From: Neckera pumila | Taxonomy: Eukaryota; Streptophyta; Bryopsida; Hypnales; Neckeraceae | Assembly: GCA_963969595.1 (NCBI GenBank) | Contig: OZ018416.1 | Span: forward strand, 3,612,065 to 3,676,064 | Length of the DNA stretch: 64,000 nucleotides | Direction: 5' to 3' | Part shown: in pieces, positions 38,331 through 49,574 of the stretch | Position numbering within the stretch: position 1 is the stretch's first letter | Layout of the letters: each line of letters starts with the position of its first letter | Position numbers and translations under genes: made by a program | The notes under the pieces: generated by a model | What the model saw: only the letters and a program-made list of their open reading frames with translations | What the model was told of the DNA's origin: nothing | Database searches by the model: none

Positions 38331-41300
38331 TGTAATGACGCTCCAAAACTGCCATTTTTAATACAACTACCAAATTTTTGGAAAAAAAACAATTTTTGAC
38401 ACATGCAACCATAGGATCTTGTAGTATAATATTTTGAAAACATATGGTAAAAATTTCAGAAAATTCCACCGTGTGGATTATAAGATATAAGCATTCAAAG
38501 TCTTGAAAACCATTTTTTCAATCCTGCGAAAAAACGGGCAGCTGCACTTTGCAAGCTCACTTTTCAATGAAAAAATGCTGATAAAGGTGGTGCTTCTTTG
38601 AATTCAGTTTCCTAAATAAGTTGTCTATATGCATGAAAAATTTCACATAATTTGGTATTGTACAACATATAGGAAAAAAATAGTAAGTAGAAAGAAGTAG
38701 AAAATGATTCAAAATACTAAATTGTTAAAAATTTAATCATGGAATTTAAAAATGCCAATCCCAACGGTTGTAATGTTGTAATAATCAATCTACATCCTAG
38801 GATTTTGTTTTTTCCAAAAATATTGAAAATTGAATTAAATAAACGACTTTAAAGTTTTTTTTAGAGTAGAGAATCCATAACTGCCTGCAATTCAAAAACC
38901 CTCATAACTTTTGACTCATTGATTGAAATGGAATGACTCAAAGCTTTTTAAGTATATATAAATGTAGAGAACCAATTTCAAAAAAAATTCTGGAAAAAAT
39001 GATTTTTTTCCGATCTACCCAAATTGCCCAGTTACAAAAAAAAATAACATATTAGGTCACAACTTTTGACTCATACTTCGAAATGTCATGAAACTTGGTA
39101 CACATAAAGATGTTCCTTGCCCCCACCTTCTATTAAAATTTCAGCCTCAAATATGGATATCTCTAGTCACACATACCTGCCTAAAATTTCTATACGGCCA
39201 AAAAACGCATGTTGGTCCTTTAGGGGTTAATACATTTTCACCCCTTTTTGAGCTTTTAAAATATGTACTTAGTTTTAAATTTGGTAGAGAATTGACTCTG
39301 TAGTAGAGGTTTAAGTGAAGAATGGATTCCTTTGTCCACATTTCTAGATATAAATTAGATTAATTCTAGCTTTGAACAATTAATGTAGATTAGATGATTG
39401 TTAGTGTTCATTCTTTGTCTTTCTATCTAATATAATCCTCTGCTAGATGACATGGTTTTTTTAGTTCATCATATTGGTGACTCTAGTACAATGTGCACTT
39501 CAACATGACAAGAATGATTATGCATTTCTCTTCTTTTGGATATAGGATTGATATTATTGTAGTCATTGTCACTTGAAATGTGGTCAACTAAATATTATGC
39601 CCTTTTTGTGTTTGCAGTGTAATGACATTTTGCACAAAAAATTTCTCAAACAAAAAACTTTTTTAGCCATAGAAAATGTCTGGGACAATGACAAATCAAG
39701 CAAGCAAGCCAAGATGTTTTTGAAAATTCCTTCTCATAAAGATAGTTTAGTAGTTGTGACAGCTCCATCTCAAAGTATTCTTGCTCTTCTGGGAATTGAT
39801 GGAGATGCATGTCTTGAGATGCCTGAACGTGGGCAATCAAATGCAACAAGTTTGTTTTTATATTATGCTGGCAATGGAGAAAAATTTACAACCAAAGAGG
39901 ATATGGATTCTATTCAACGGTGTGTTAATAAGTGTTACTTTTGCAAGGGTGATGGAAGAGGTTACCATTACCATCCGTTGGCTTTAGAGGCCTTGGGTAG
40001 GCAACTAGGTTGTCTTGAAGAAAAGCCCTCAAAATGGGAGCAATTCTTATCTAGGATGTAGAAGTTTAGCTCAATTTTGGGAGAGAATGTTGTCTTTGAT
40101 GTACTTAGAAGTAGTTTGATCTACTACGACCAATTGAACAAACTTTGTTTATGGATTTGATTTTCTTTCTTCCACGCGTGAAAAAACATTATTTTGGACT
40201 TTGGAAATGTTGGATAGGTTGGATGGAGCAGCTATGCGTTTTGTACAAGAAGGATGAATTAGAGATTTAAAGTCAGGTACATTGATTGCTTCCATTCATC
40301 CATATCTTAAATTAGAGAAGTCAATTATATGGATCAGAGATAAGATTTTGTGTTGTGGATGTTTGAAAGTTGGTGTTTTAAGACCAGTTGATTGCAATGG
40401 TAGATGTTGTAGTTTGTGTGATGTAATATTTGTGGTTGTATTGGAATGGCAGTTGGATAGCCTCAAACGAAAAGGCTTGTTGCAAGATGTGGATTTGACA
40501 TTGGGAAGGATCAATGTGCATGATTTGTATAAAAAATTTGTGACATTAGAGGTGGCTGGAAAATTCAATGCATCAACAGACATGTGGAATCGAAAGTGGG
40601 TGCTTGTAGATGGGGATGATGATGATCTCTCAGAGCTTGAGGTTACACCTGCTGGTAGATGCTAGCAGAAATTGTCTCAACTTTCTATACGGCAAAAGGA
40701 GGAAGGCATTTTGGATGATTGTCTACTTGATTATTGACCTCTTGCCAATCCAATCACAAGTTTGGAGGGAATTGAATGGCAATACTTTTCAAATGCTTTG
40801 GTATTGCAACTGTACGGTTTGAAGTCTATCCACGAAAGATTGAATTTGAAGGGCATGGCATGCTTACAAAGCTTGCAGCTTTATGATGTAAGGCGTCTGG
40901 AGATATTTGAGGGACTAGAATCATTGAAGCATCTCACTTGTTTTGATAGGCAAATTCCTTATTCTACACGTGATATTTTGATGGAGACGCTTTTTGTGGG
41001 TCAATTTCTAGCATCCCTAAGATATTTGAACATATAAAGGCAATGTACATTGTCTGGGTCTAATGTGCTTGCACGCTTCAACAACTTGATCAAATTGAAG
41101 CTTGAAAGGGTGGAAGTTGGTGTACTATTGGATTTGAGCAATTGTTCGTCTCTGGAAGGTGTGGAGATTGTGGATATTAAAGGCTTGCAAACCTTATCCG
41201 GACTTAATGCAACAGGGTCATCTAGACTACACACCCGTGAGATTGGATCCGTATATGGTATTTCTATTCCAAGGATTGACCAACTTGACAACCTAGTTCA

Positions 41301-41336
41301 ATTGTATGTGGTCAATAGATTGGATATTGTTGGGCG

Positions 41337-41500
41337 CACTACAAGAGAAAGGGGTATTTTAAGTATAGTCCTAATAGTATTGTCTTTTAAGTAATGATCT
41401 TTAAGTAAGGTTTTTAGTAAAATTTTACTAAAATGACAGTCATCACTTAAAAGACTATACTACAAGGACTATACTTAAAACACCCCTTTCTCTTGTAGTG
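41337..41500. mobile_element. CACTA-type MITE, 164 bp, inside NLR coding sequence
   Basis: It begins CACTACAAGAGAAAGGGG and ends CCCCTTTCTCTTGTAGTG. The flanking triplets are GCG (41334-41336) and GTG (41501-41503), a target duplication with one later change. The LRR reading frame before the element (LYVVNRLDIVG) resumes in frame after it (WKVLQYLGPTIYG) if the element and one triplet are left out. Confidence 0.9.
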
Positions 41501-41879
41501 GTGGAAGGTGCTTCAATATCTAGGACCAACAATTTACGGTCTTGATTCTTGGCTTGCTTGGAAAGAGGGTGAATGGGAGGAGCTAGAGCTTGGACTTCCC
41601 CCAATTAAAATTGGAAACTATGGCATTTGGATAACACATAATCTTGTCAATTCTAGTATAGAAGAATTGGAAGATGTCGAATCTGATATGGAGGAGCTAG
41701 AGGATGTTGAATCTAATGCAAAAAATATTGAATTTGACATGGAAAATATATCTCAAGCCCCTTTTTAGTGGATTTTGAATGCTTTGATTTATTTTGACCA
41801 CATCAAAGAATTGTTGGTAGATAAGATTTTCATGTGTAGTTAAAAATGAATGTGTACAACTTTGGTACATTATATGGTG

Positions 41880-43249
41880 TTATAGCTTTCCTGTCTAGGA
41901 GCTTAACCTCTCAATTGACCAAGAGGCCTAATTAGTTCATTTCTTGTTTTAGCCATTATGAGTAGTTCCTTTAGAGTTTTCATTTTTAAAAACTAATTTT
42001 GAAAATGAATGATTATAATTTTTCTATTCAAGATTTTGTGTAAGGATGTCCATTACAAATCTTGATTTTCTAGTGTGGAGGATTCTTGGAAATGAACCTC
42101 AAATACACTATATCTTGGAGAAAAAATCTCATTAAAAGTTCATATAGGATTGAATTAACCCCTAAAGGACGGAGCCTATAATCGTGTCGTTAAATTTTGA
42201 AAGTCTCTCATTCTATATCTTCCATTTCTTCTCTGGTTATGAGTGAATATGTTTGGTTTTATTTTTCAGAGATGAAATTCCATATATGACATAAAATTCA
42301 GTAGCAAATACTCTTACTTCCTTGGCTTTACAATAGATGGTGTGGAATATTTGACACTCATCAATAGCTAAGTAGACAAGTGGAGGCTCAATGTCATGAA
42401 CAAGGTGCATGAAGGAAAGGTAATGGATATGAAGACTATTGAATCTTATGAATGTGTCATAAGAGTTTCAAATTTTACTATGAAGACTTTCACTGAATTG
42501 CCATGAATTTTTGAAGAAATGAAGAAAATTCATTTGAATTTTTAAAATAGATGTACATTATAGTGTAGAACGTCGTGATATAAAGAAATTTTTCTACTCC
42601 GTTGCCCACTCTCCCAGCTCTAGGATACCAAATGATGCACCTCCAGTTCACCTCCAATGTAGCTCTGCTTCTTGTCAATTCCTTCCTAATAAAACAATGG
42701 TTCGTTGTTGGAAAGCAAAAGCTTTGACAAATCCATCTAGCAGTCATTCAGACTGTCAAAAAGCTACCTTCTCACCGAGAAGGTCCGGGATGAAACTAAT
42801 GTTGACAACCGAATCCAGTGCCGTAAGCTGGCGGTGATGCTTCTAACTCACTAAGTAGGCTATTTCAATCTCTCTCGACCTAGACAAAGCCTTCACAAAG
42901 AATGCTTCACAAATGGAACTCCTCAGTGGTACATAGTAACTGCAAAAAACTGCATGCCACATACAGTATATATTGATCTCTCTTGCGAGAAATCATCGAA
43001 GCACTGGTCTATTTACATCGGTGGTCTTCGACAAGCACGCACCATGATTGCCGAGTTGATAACCGACACTGAAATGGTGAGGAAAGAAACCGCTATTTCC
43101 AACAGTATTTACAAGCAATGTCTTGGAGTCTGTCATAATCTCACCCCCGACTAAGCTTTGCTCTTGAACCAGCCAGCTTGAGAGAAAATTCTGCCGCTAG
43201 CTAGCCCCAAGTTCAGTTCGAGTTAGTTCCCGGATGGAGTCCCAATGCC
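41880..43249. other. intergenic DNA with TTAA-family pieces
   Basis: 41940-42140 resembles 61740-62200 (CTTGGAGAAAAAATC and other blocks). A family terminus TTAACCCCTAAAGGACGGAG begins at 42156. Nearer the F-box gene (42.6-43.25 kb) the composition is more balanced and probably holds its 3' UTR. No other gene seen. Confidence 0.5.
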
Positions 43250-44656
43250 TCACTCATCCCATCCGTCCCAGTCATCACTGCCATGTCTCCTTTTGATGAA
43301 CACGGTCCTGGCATCCACCTCCAGCTTCTGCCACACCTTGGTGGCCATGTTGTAAAGGCAGAACCTCCTCGCCTGCTCGTACTTGAAGACCCAAGAATAC
43401 ACGAGCACGTAATCTACACAGAAGCTCGCGTGGATGGTCAGAAGGGCTCCTAGCCTAGCCTGGTCAGCAGGAGCATCCAAACCTCGAAGCCAAAGTTTGT
43501 ACAAATCCTCGGGCATGCTGTCGAACACTCGCCACTCCTCATCAACCAGCTCCCACAATGAAAGGGAGTCTGAAGACTCGGCATCATCCACCACGTCCAA
43601 AATGCGGCCATTCCATGCGCCCAGGGTGTCATTGCAGTAGTGTTGAGGTTGCATGGACGTCAGTGCCCCACCCGCAGCGGGAGCATCAATGGAGCTCCAA
43701 CTTACGCTTTCAAAATCATACACCAAAATCTCTCTCGAGAATTCCAGAGTGATGTACACGCGCCCGTTGCAAGCGGCACAACCAGTGGTGGGGTGCAACA
43801 GATCCCCGCGCACCTTCGGACGACACGGCTGGCTCTCCCACGACTGCCGCTCCGAATCATACACTAGGGTATCCAGCTCCAGACATCCGAGAACGAGCTT
43901 GAAGGGGTGAAGCCCACTCGACAATTGGGGGAAGCATACAAGCATTCCGAGGACCGTTTGCACTCGTCGATAGTGAGGGACTTCAGCCACATACCTGCTC
44001 CGATCGTTGCAACGGAAGGACCGCGGAACGTGATTCTTGTTCTCGGCCATGTTCCAATCATGCACGTGCACGGCCCATCCAGGTTGATACGCAGGTCGAT
44101 GACTACAAACCAAACCTTCGTTGGTAACGAATTGATGAGACGAAGGAACCAAATCTTCGGAGTCGCCCCGTCTCTTCCAAACCCAGGAGGGCTTGTACAC
44201 GCGGGGGGGCAAGGGTTGGGACTCCATTCGTCCCATGAAGTGGCTTCTGCGGCGGGAAGGCTTGCCTTTGGCGGATTTGTTGTATGTCAAAATGCCATCC
44301 AATCTGTAAAAACGACCGCCTCGAGTGTACAAAGGGAAGAAGGGCTTGGGTATGGACGACTGCAGGGCCATGCGCTGGCGGGCCACGGCGTACCAGGCTT
44401 TGCACACGGCTCGAAGCTCGAAAAAGGCCTCCAAGGAGAGCCGGCAGTACACGAGTTCCAGCAGGTCGATATGGTGCTGCAAGTTGCCCCAAAGCTTCGG
44501 GTCCATGAAGCTTGTGGTAGGCTGGGGAACGGTATTCTTTGAATTCTCCTTGCCGACTTTCTTCTTCAAAGCATTTTGTTCCTTCTTCTCCTGAACTGCC
44601 GCTGCTCGCTCCGCCGCAGCTTTCAGCCTCGTGTTGTACTTCTGCTTAGGTGCCAT
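43250..44656 (-). CDS. F-box protein with kelch-like C-terminal half
   Basis: A 468-aa intronless frame. It is probably the substrate-recruiting subunit of an SCF ubiquitin ligase. After a basic N-terminus (KQKYNTRLKAAAERAAAVQE, a possible nuclear signal or coiled coil), an F-box spans about residues 52-92 (LWGNLQHHIDLLELVYCRLS, then ELRAVCKAWYAVARQ). The rest resembles the beta-propeller region of plant F-box/kelch proteins: TGCAACNGRVYI and ILVYDFESVSWSSID blocks give typical strand-turn-WS patterns, but no canonical kelch GG repeat series is obvious. It ends in an acidic DDWDGWDE tail. I place the start at 44656 (ATGGCACC); an upstream in-frame TTG and the TTTTGTAG just before it suggest an intron in the 5' leader. 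The GC-rich coding island is intact. The substrate is unknown. Confidence 0.85.
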   Translation of the reverse strand: MAPKQKYNTRLKAAAERAAAVQEKKEQNALKKKVGKENSKNTVPQPTTSFMDPKLWGNLQHHIDLLELVYCRLSLEAFFELRAVCKAWYAVARQRMALQSSIPKPFFPLYTRGGRFYRLDGILTYNKSAKGKPSRRRSHFMGRMESQPLPPRVYKPSWVWKRRGDSEDLVPSSHQFVTNEGLVCSHRPAYQPGWAVHVHDWNMAENKNHVPRSFRCNDRSRYVAEVPHYRRVQTVLGMLVCFPQLSSGLHPFKLVLGCLELDTLVYDSERQSWESQPCRPKVRGDLLHPTTGCAACNGRVYITLEFSREILVYDFESVSWSSIDAPAAGGALTSMQPQHYCNDTLGAWNGRILDVVDDAESSDSLSLWELVDEEWRVFDSMPEDLYKLWLRGLDAPADQARLGALLTIHASFCVDYVLVYSWVFKYEQARRFCLYNMATKVWQKLEVDARTVFIKRRHGSDDWDGWDE

Positions 44657-44699
44657 TGATAATTCTAGATGCGGATGAAGTCCAGCCCTACAAAACGTG

Positions 44700-45600
44700 T
44701 GCAACTCGAATCAGCATGTCACAGTTTGAACAGTCAAATCTGGCTACCGACTCGCTCGCATGCATAGAATCATAATAGTTACGAACCAAACAGAGAGAGT
44801 GGATGTGGGCTAGAGAAGAAAAGACGCAACACTCTATGGAGAATAGATCGATCGATCTCTCCACCTTGGAGGTCTCCGAGCTCGAGTTTCATTGATTTGG
44901 GTTCAAGAGTCTACAGTTTCAGAGTGGATCCAGCCTAAAAACACCGCAATCAGCGCCACCGCAAAAAATGTAACACAAAACGGTCATCCTCCATTCAAAG
45001 ACTAGTGCTTGTGCTTCTGCGCTCTTTGCAAGACTAAAAAAATTGATTGCATCAAGTCAGACGTTCAGAGCATTCTTCGAGATCGAGACAGAGACATACC
45101 TTCAAGGAATTGGAGCACAACGAACTGAAGAGTGGCATATGCAAAAGTTGGCTGGAATTTCGACAGAACCCAGCATTAGTGGCGTGTCTTGCGACCCTGC
45201 AACAGCTGCAAGCAAGCTTCCTGCAAAAAGCAACACATAGGGTTCGGCGATAGATGAATCGTGTGGATTGCATTACGAAAATACGGAGCACAAATAACTG
45301 TACCAATTGGCTATTACGACGGCATTTGAGGATCTGGGTGATGGATCTGTCAGCTACGTAATGGAAGTTGGCGTATCGAAGAAGCTGGAAAAGCAACAGG
45401 CATTCATTAGCACCGTAATTTGGACAGTTGGAGGGACGGCGTACATATTGGTTATTGACTTTCCAACGAGAACGTGGCACCGTCTCATTGGCAACCCGTC
45501 ACCATTGCAATGGGCAACTCATAACTATCTTTCCTTTCGACTTGCTTCTTACACCCTCGAATCATGAAGATCAAAGGTCGTGCTGTCACCTTGTTTGAGA
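44700..45600. other. promoter/5' region of the F-box gene; ORFs here not assigned
   Basis: Balanced composition. Overlapping ORFs on both strands at 45043-45567 have no recognisable domain. The region may hold the F-box gene promoter and leader exon. Confidence 0.35.
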
Positions 45601-45723
45601 AGAAAACCTTGAGAGAAATATATATTTTTTTCGTCCTGAAACAATTGTCCAATGATAAAATTTTATCAAGATTAAGGCGAAATTTGATAATTTGATAAAA
45701 TAATGAATGCAAAGATGTTGATT

Positions 45724-46010
45724 CATTAGGGCAGATTTGATGGCAAAGAAGGACCGTTTTTAGGCCTGTTCTCCTTACCTATTCCCCTCTTCCGAACCAA
45801 CATTAACGCTATCAGATTTTTTTTCAAAATTTAAAAAAAAAACTGCAAAAGTGAAAAGAATTTTTTTTTTTTTTCTATTTTTTTTAATTTTTTCAAAAAA
45901 ATCTGGCGTGGCACTCTCTCAACCACGTTAGACTATACAGTGGCAAAGTTCCCAGGCTGAAAACAAGCTAGGAACTCGTAGTCTTCTTTTGGCTTCAAAT
46001 CTCTTCTAAT
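45724..46010. mobile_element. ~285-bp MITE family, copy 2
   Basis: Ends ATTAGGGCAGATTTGATGGC and the complement of ATTAGAAGAGATTTGAAGCC. The interior has A- and T-runs, like copies 1, 3 and 4. Length 287 bp. Confidence 0.6.
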
Positions 46011-46300
46011 AGACTTTTGATTTGCTCAGTGGTTTTAAAAGATAGCAATATCATGTTTGAAGCTTGAACTACTTCAAGCAGGTAAGTTGAGGCTGCAATT
46101 TCACATGATAAATCACCCTCTAGTTTACAATTTCCCACCAAAATTGAACACTAAGCACAACAACGCATTAGTTTTCCATCTTATCTTTGTACCATCTTGT
46201 CTTGTCTTTGTGAAGATTTTGTGAAGGTAGATTAGAATTAGATTCCTCGCAAGCAGCTTCTATGCAGGTTGTTGTGAGCAGTTTAGGTAACTAAAACCAA

Positions 46301-46440
46301 CTATTTCATGAATTGTGTCTTTGTGTAATTAAAACTCTTATTTTGATATACTGACTATTTCAAGAATTGTGTCTTTGTGTAACTGAAACTCTTATTGTAA
46401 CATATTGACTATTTTATGAATTGCATCTTCATGTAACTAA
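46301..46440. repeat. ~60-bp tandem repeat, about 2.5 copies
   Basis: Units begin ACTATTTCATGAATTGTGTC and contain TTTGTGTAA(T/C)TGAAACTCTTATT, with modest divergence. Confidence 0.9.
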
Positions 46441-46595
46441 ATTTGAAATAAATAGTGGATAATCGTTTTTGGACATCTATTTTTGAAATTATGGATGAGG
46501 ATTTTGGGACAAAAGGAGTACACATACACACACACATGTATAAATCAATTCCAACCCAAAGGTGTCACTTAAAACTCCATTGATCTCTAATTTAA

Positions 46596-47499
46596 CCCCT
46601 AAAGGCGAGAGACTATGTTTTCACCAAAAACACTCCAAAACTACTATTTCTTGTACAAATACCAAATTTTAGAAAAAAAAATATTTTTGGACACATGTAG
46701 GATCTTGTAGTAAATTTGTTTGAGAATATGTAGAAAAAATTTCAGAATTTTCCACCTTGTAGATTGCAAGATATTAGCATTTGAATTGACAAAACCCCTT
46801 TTTTTGGCCCTGTGAAAAATCAGGCAGCTACACTTCACAAGGTCACATTTAAATGAAAAAATGTCCAAAATGGTAATTACTCTTTGGATTTGTTCTATAA
46901 AGGAAGTTGGTTACATGCTTGAAAAATTTCAGATCATTTGGAATTATACAACATATAGGAAAAAATAAGGTTGTAGAAAGAAGTAGAGAATGATTCAAAA
47001 CACAAAATTGTTAAGAATTAGTTATAGGATTGGAAAATGTCAATCCCAACAGTTGTAATGTTGCATTAAACAACATATATCCTATGCTTTTACTTTTTTC
47101 AAAAAATATTAAAAAATGAGTTAAATAAAGGACTTCAAAGCTTATTTTAGAATAGGGAATCTATAATTGCCCGCAAACGAGAACACCTCATAAATCAAAA
47201 AAGAATAATTCAAAGCTTTAAACATATATATAAACCTAAAGAACCAATTTCAGATTTTTATTTTTTTTAAAAGGGATTTTTCAGAAATTTTTTGAGTTGC
47301 CCACAGACCATTGAAAATGACATATCATCAAATAACTTTTTAACAATGTAATCAAAAGTTTCGAAAATTGTTGGGCCTTAAAGCTACTCCTTGGGCACAT
47401 GTTTTGTGAAGTTTTTAAAGAAAAAGAATAAAAATTTTGTTTGTAGTGAGCTGCTCAAAATTGCTACGTTGCCAAAAACGCCATTTGGTCCTTTAGGGG
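46596..47499. mobile_element. TTAA-flanked (piggyBac-like) element, 904 bp, best-preserved copy
   Basis: Flanked by TTAA at 46592-46595 and 47500-47503. The left end is CCCCTAAAGGCGAGAGAC. The right end is the complement of CCCCTAAAGGACCAAATGGC. The shared terminal repeat is about 10-12 bp. Just inside the left end is CACCAAAAACACTCCAAAAC, and the ATGGCAGTTTTGAGT-like block is common to the family. No ORF of transposase size. Confidence 0.85.
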
Positions 47500-47525
47500 T
47501 TAATTTATTTTCATCTTTTCATTAA

Positions 47526-49570
47526 CCCCTAAAAGACCATTGTTCCTTTAGGGGACAAATGGGAATTTTGGGCGGGTACCTATAGGCTGAAATTTTGTCA
47601 TGATTTTTGGAAACATTTTTTGAAGATAGAAAAATTGATTCGCTTTGTGGAAATATAAATTTTTTTTCAATTGGTGCCTAGGAACAAAAGTTATGCCCCA
47701 AACAGCTTTAGAACTTGGAAAAGGGGGAGAGAAGGGGCAACAAAAAAAAAATTCAAAAATTTGAACTAAATTTTTCTTTTCTTTTCCTCATAGATTGTAT
47801 TTTGTCTACCTAGGAAGCTTTGATTCATTCCATTTGGATTTGTTATGAGAAAGTTATGGACAACCTTGTTTTGGGGGCAATTAGAGCATTTTCTTGAAAA
47901 AATAACTTGTAGGATTCATTTTTGAATGCAATTTTTATAGTTAAAAAAATCAATGAATAAAATCAATATACTTTAGTTTGCTTGCTAGAACAATCTCACC
48001 ATTGGGATTAGTGCATTTTAATTCCATTTTAGAGATATTAATAATTTAGATTTTCCTTCTATCTTGTACCTACTTCTGGTTAATAATTTTTTGAAGTACA
48101 AAAATTAAGTTTTTTTGAAGTTTTTTTTTTCCTAGACTCTCATCTCAATTCTCCACTACAAAGATTTAAAGCTCAAAACTCTGTAGTGTACAAAATTAAA
48201 GTTAAAAAGGTTCAAAGTGAAATAATTGAGTCCCACAATGTGTTGAAAAACTAGTTTTTTTCACTTTAACGGGCTTCCATGTGAGCATCGGGCGGGTGAA
48301 GCCCACTGATAGTCGGTCAGATGGGGAGTCCCGTTTTTTTGGAACTTCCATCTGACTGGCTATCGGTGGGCTTCACCCGCCCAATGTTCACATGGAAGCC
48401 CACCCTTACAAACCCAAGGCTTTTTTTTCTGCCAAAAAACACCCAAAACTGTCATTATTATAGCAAAGAGTAAAAATAATTGAAAAATAGTTTTTTTGCA
48501 CATCTAATCGTAGGATCTAACACCTAACTTGTATAAGAATGTGTAGAAAAAATTCAAAATTTTTGACCGCACAGATTGCATTTAAAGTAACAAAAACAAG
48601 TTTTCAGCATATTAGAGTTATTCTTAAAGTCTCTTCCAATTTGGAGGGGACTCTTTCACAAATTTCTTCCAATGGTTTAGGCCCCGCAGGCGACCACGAC
48701 CCCGCAAGTGACCACGACCCCACAGGCAAATTCCAGACAAAACTTCATTTTGGTCGATTTGGGTGCGAAAGAAAGTTTGATACCCACTTTCGTACTGGGT
48801 GCGGGCAACTTTTTGCCCAAAACCTGCTTTTTCACAAAACTGCAGGTTTTAAACCCCGATTTTGGATACTTTACGAATAACTCTATTGTAGGACTAAATT
48901 TTATGACTTTGGACATTTTTACTTAACTTTTTTGCACTATAGAGTTTTAAGCTTTAAATATTTATAGTAGAGAATTGAATTGATAATCTACGGGGAAAAA
49001 AATCCAATAAAAATTCATTTTCATTATTAAAAAAATTGTTAAGTAGAAGTAGGTACGAGATACAAGGAAAATCTAAAATATTAATATCTTTTATATGGAA
49101 TGAAAAAGTCTCTAATTCCAATTATGAGATTTTTCTAGCAAAAAAAATGAAACCTTGTGGAACTTTTTTTTGAAAAATTGTAAAAATTGCATTCAGAAAT
49201 GAATCCTACAAGTTATTTTTTCAAGAAGATGCTCTAAATGTTAGAAAAACAAGATTTTCCATAATTTTCTCATAAAAAATCCAAATGATATGAATCAAAG
49301 ATTTCTAGATAGACAAAAATATAATCCATAAGAAAAAAATAAAAATAAAAAATAAAAATAAAAATTGTTGCCCTTTGTCCCCTGTTTTGAGCTTATTTGG
49401 GCATAACTTTATTTCCGGGGCAACAATTGAAAAAAAAGCTACATCCCCACAAAGCTTATCAGGTTTTCTATCTTCTTAAAAAGTTTCAAAAAATCACAAC
49501 AAAAATTCAGCCCGTAGGTACCTACCCAAAATCCCATTTGTCCCCCAAAGGGACATTGGGCTTTTAGGGA
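47526..49570. mobile_element. TTAA-flanked foldback element, 2.05 kb
   Basis: TTAA flanks at 47522-47525 and 49571-49574. The left arm (about 47526-48220) and right arm (about 48880-49570) are diverged reverse complements over most of their length. Matched pieces include GACAAATGGGAATTTTGGG, GATAGAAAAATTGATT and AAAATAACTTGTAGGATTCA. The middle holds a half-copy of the family and a 137-bp MITE. It is separated from the previous element by only about 20 bp. Confidence 0.8.
48269..48405. mobile_element. MITE with ~55-bp inverted repeats, 137 bp
   Basis: GGGCTTCCATGTGAGCATCG and GGGCGGGTGAAGCCCACTGA on the left are mirrored on the right (GGGCTTCACCCGCCCAATGT, CATGGAAGCCCACC). Possible 3-bp TTA flanks are 48266-48268 and 48406-48408. 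It lies inside the foldback TTAA element and is markedly GC-richer than its surroundings. Confidence 0.8.
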
Positions 49571-49574
49571 TTAA

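Larger units (their letters stand above)
36522..39226. mobile_element. TTAA-flanked composite element, 2.7 kb, with empty-site evidence
   Basis: TTAA (36518-36521) then CCCCTAAAGTTTCATGAC on the left; GGTCCTTTAGGGG then TTAA (39227-39230) on the right. The paralogous repeat at 63.5 kb runs straight through this point with a single TTAA (63563-63566): CAAATTTTAATACATTT against CCAATTTTAA/TTAATACATTTTC here. The right ~0.9 kb matches the family interior. The left contains the ~270-bp element at 36557-36828, a long A-run, and about 1.4 kb of DNA not seen in other copies. Confidence 0.85.
34448..41768 (+). pseudogene. TIR-NB-LRR disease-resistance-like gene, inactivated
   Basis: This is an NLR immune-receptor relic. 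A short candidate first exon, 34448-34490 (MANSPRSES), has donor AAAG|GTAAGG; its phase to the next exon does not fit. The TIR exon at about 34885-35501 shows KIFLSHNGVQKEFVEHLCQG and LLVVVVSEEYF. The NB exon, 35746-36006, has the P-loop GIGKTTT and donor GAG|GTAAGT. Across a 3.6-kb intron, 39618 onward gives kinase-2 (FLAIENVWDN), RNBS-B-like SLVVVTAPSQS and HPLALEAL. An LRR-like region follows (LESLKHLTCF, LDLSNCSSLEGVEIVDIKG), then an acidic tail ending QAPF at 41768. Breaks: TAG after FTSK, a frameshift near 35190, TAG and TGA between 35280 and 35325, TAG after LSRM, TGA near 40257, TAG near 40666, a stop near 41036, and a CACTA insertion at 41337. Where the original codon can be guessed, most stops fit TGG to TAG or CGA to TGA. 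Confidence 0.88.

Noticed and set aside
43434..44594. Several plus-strand ORFs up to 211 codons
   Set aside because: They are antisense or shifted-frame shadows of the GC-rich F-box gene.
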